Source: an uncultured Clostridium sp. (GTDB taxonomy: Bacteria; Bacillota; Clostridia; Lachnospirales; Lachnospiraceae). Taken from it: a stretch of 14,141 nucleotides of DNA. The translations under genes and the position numbers were made by a program. How positions within the stretch are numbered: position 1 is the first letter of the stretch; each line of letters starts with the position of its first letter. The notes below the pieces were generated by a model. That model was given only the letters and a program-made list of their open reading frames with translations, was not told the DNA's origin and did not search any database. The DNA lies in NCBI GenBank assembly GCA_958442925.1, contig CAUCIO010000047.1, positions 1 to 14,141 on the forward strand. Direction: 5' to 3'. Below, one piece after another: positions 12,851 to 14,141 of the stretch.

Positions 12851-14005
12851 TTATAACCTGCCGCCGAACAGGCCTTTCTTCTTATGTTTTTCGTTTCCTT
12901 CCGGTGCAGCTCCGTTCATAACATCGTCGAAGCGGCGAAGCGCCTCTTTCTGCTCCTCTGTAAGTTTCTCCGGAACCTGGACAACCAGAGTTACGAAGTG
13001 ATCTCCTCTGACATTCTTGTTTCTGAGTGACGGAACTCCCTTTCCTTTTAATCGGACTCTTGTGTCAGTCTGAGTTCCCGGCTTCACCTCGTACTCTACT
13101 TCGCCGTCCACTGTCTTAATACGGATGGCTCCGCCCAGGGCCGCTTTGGCAAAGGAAATGGGAACCGTAGAGTAAATGCTGGTATCCTGACGTTTAAAGA
13201 CAGGATGGTTGGATACGATTACCTCCACCAGCAAATCGCCTCTCTCGCCGCCGTTTACACCAGGCTCTCCGTTTCCGCGGTCTCTTAACATCTGTCCATT
13301 GTCAATACCAGCCGGAATCGTGACCTTAATTTTCTTTCTTCTTGTCACATAGCCGGTTCCATAGCAGTCCGGACATTTTTCCTTGATAATCTTTCCGGTT
13401 CCCCGACAATCCGGGCAGGTCTGAACGTTCTGTACCTGACCGAAGAAGGACTGCTGGGTATACATAATTTTACCTTTTCCATTACATTTTGGACAGGTCT
13501 GAGGCTGTGTTCCTGGCTTTGCTCCTGTTCCGTGACACTTCTCACAGGTTTCCTTTAAATCCAGCTCAATCTCTTTCTCACAGCCGAAAATCGCTTCCTC
13601 AAATGTAATGCGGATGCTGGTTCTCACATTGGCGCCCTTCATAGGGCCATTGCTTCTTCCCCTGCTTCTTCCGCCTCCGAAAATATCTCCGAAAAAGTCT
13701 CCGAAAATATCTCCCATATCTGCGCCTGAGAAGTCAAATCCGCCAAAGCCTCCGGCTCCCGCTCCTGCGCCTCCGTCGAAAGCGGCATGGCCAAACTGGT
13801 CGTACTGCTGGCGCTTCTGCGGATCACTTAACACACTGTAGGCTTCGGATGCTTCCTTAAACTTCTTCTCCGCCTCCTTATCCCCCGGATTGGCATCTGG
13901 ATGGTACTTTTTGGCAAGGGTTCTGTATGCTTTTTTGAGGGCGGCGTCATCTGCATCCTTGGAAACGCCTAAGACCTCGTAATAATCTCTCTTACTTTCT
14001 GCCAT
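12851..14005 (-). CDS. dnaJ: Chaperone protein DnaJ (Hsp40)
   Basis: Co-chaperone that delivers unfolded proteins to DnaK and stimulates its ATPase. The 384 residues have every class I DnaJ part: a J domain (1-70) with HPD at 35-37; a Gly/Phe-rich region (about 72-112); four zinc-binding CxxCxGxG repeats at 154-161, 171-178, 197-204 and 211-218; a C-terminal substrate-binding domain; and a basic tail (EKHKKKGLFGGRL). GAGGAAG sits upstream of the ATG at a reasonable spacing. It lies 15 bases downstream of the last stop codon of the dnaK reading frame, the usual Firmicutes dnaK-dnaJ order. A strong terminator follows. No dnaJ-specific promoter is visible in the 136 bases upstream. Confidence 0.98.
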   Translation of the reverse strand: MAESKRDYYEVLGVSKDADDAALKKAYRTLAKKYHPDANPGDKEAEKKFKEASEAYSVLSDPQKRQQYDQFGHAAFDGGAGAGAGGFGGFDFSGADMGDIFGDFFGDIFGGGRSRGRSNGPMKGANVRTSIRITFEEAIFGCEKEIELDLKETCEKCHGTGAKPGTQPQTCPKCNGKGKIMYTQQSFFGQVQNVQTCPDCRGTGKIIKEKCPDCYGTGYVTRRKKIKVTIPAGIDNGQMLRDRGNGEPGVNGGERGDLLVEVIVSNHPVFKRQDTSIYSTVPISFAKAALGGAIRIKTVDGEVEYEVKPGTQTDTRVRLKGKGVPSLRNKNVRGDHFVTLVVQVPEKLTEEQKEALRRFDDVMNGAAPEGNEKHKKKGLFGGRL

Positions 14006-14020
14006 GTCAGCTCTTCCTCT

Positions 14021-14141
14021 CTAAACCCCGCAAAGGGGATTGGGCGTTCCCGCCCCATCCCCGTGACGGTCTCTATTCGTTTTCCTACCGAAAGATAATA
14101 CTTCCTCGAAGTCTCCGTCCACGACATTGGCATCTGCTCCC
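14021..14141 (-). CDS. dnaK: 3' end of DnaK (Hsp70), with an odd C-terminal extension
   Basis: Only the last 39 codons are in the window. The frame reads GADANVVDGDFEEV, which matches the acidic C-terminus of clostridial DnaK (VVDxDFEEV type), and its place ahead of dnaJ agrees. The usual DnaK end would be close to this EEV. Here the frame continues for 25 more residues (LSFGRKTNRD, then a Gly/Pro-rich end) to a TAG that touches the dnaJ Shine-Dalgarno. The codon after EEV is TTA (14096-14098), one base from the TAA stop expected there. The extra residues are encoded by DNA that also forms a strong hairpin, as an untranslated spacer would. This may be a stop-loss change, a natural variant or a sequence error. 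Identification rests on a short tail plus synteny. Confidence 0.75.
   Translation of the reverse strand, partial: GADANVVDGDFEEVLSFGRKTNRDRHGDGAGTPNPLCGV
14026..14062 (-). promoter_or_regulatory. dnaK-dnaJ hairpin with competing fold
   Basis: A strong hairpin (14035-14040 with 14057-14062, one mismatch, then 14042-14046 with 14051-14055, GGAA loop on the minus strand) lies between the expected end of dnaK and dnaJ. The CCCC arm at 14035-14038 in RNA sense can instead pair with the GGGG just downstream (14026-14029), ahead of a short UUU. It may act as an attenuator, an mRNA processing or stability site, or neither. Confidence 0.5.

Noticed and set aside
13608..13841. Pro/Leu/Ser-rich plus-strand frame
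   Set aside because: It is the antisense of the Gly/Phe-rich region of dnaJ. The composition is what that repeat gives in reverse.

Overview
The window is chromosomal DNA from a low-to-mid GC Gram-positive bacterium. It most likely comes from the class Clostridia (Bacillota), in or near Lachnospiraceae. This placement is an inference from four things: the style of the housekeeping proteins (GltX, PNPase, S15, DnaK/DnaJ, MgtE), strong AGGAGG-type ribosome binding sites, sigma-A-like promoters, and a lipobox lipoprotein beside an L,D-transpeptidase. Every gene I can support lies on the minus strand, so transcription runs from the right end of the window to the left. No insertion sequence, phage gene, tRNA, rRNA or CRISPR array is visible, and no gap between genes exceeds 300 bases.

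In transcription order, the right end holds the 3' end of dnaK and then dnaJ, closed by an intrinsic terminator. Next is a three-gene envelope operon with its own sigma-A-like promoter: a membrane-anchored L,D-transpeptidase with an unusual Arg-rich cytoplasmic segment, a lipoprotein with a probable Ig-like domain, and a small three-helix membrane protein. The lipoprotein and small-protein genes overlap by 8 bases. The translation and RNA-decay pair rpsO-pnp follows. rpsO has a strong promoter and a foldable leader, and the rpsO-pnp intergenic region carries a long interrupted hairpin. pnp ends in a very strong terminator.

Immediately downstream of that terminator is a four-gene cluster: an ABC ATPase, a zinc-ribbon single-pass membrane protein of unknown function, and two ABC-2-type permeases whose genes overlap by 8 bases. 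It looks like an ABC export or envelope complex with a dedicated zinc-ribbon partner. mgtE (Mg2+ channel) follows with a near-consensus promoter. The window ends in the 5' part of gltX, which has its own promoter and a GC-rich hairpin in its short leader.

Most of the region is ordinary core genome. The parts most worth a second look are the structured pnp leader, the possible stop-loss extension of DnaK, the nested inverted repeats around the L,D-transpeptidase promoter, and the uncharacterised zinc-ribbon/ABC cluster. I found no convincing wholly new system such as a defence island or novel RNA element family; the zinc-ribbon/ABC cluster and the transpeptidase operon are the closest candidates.
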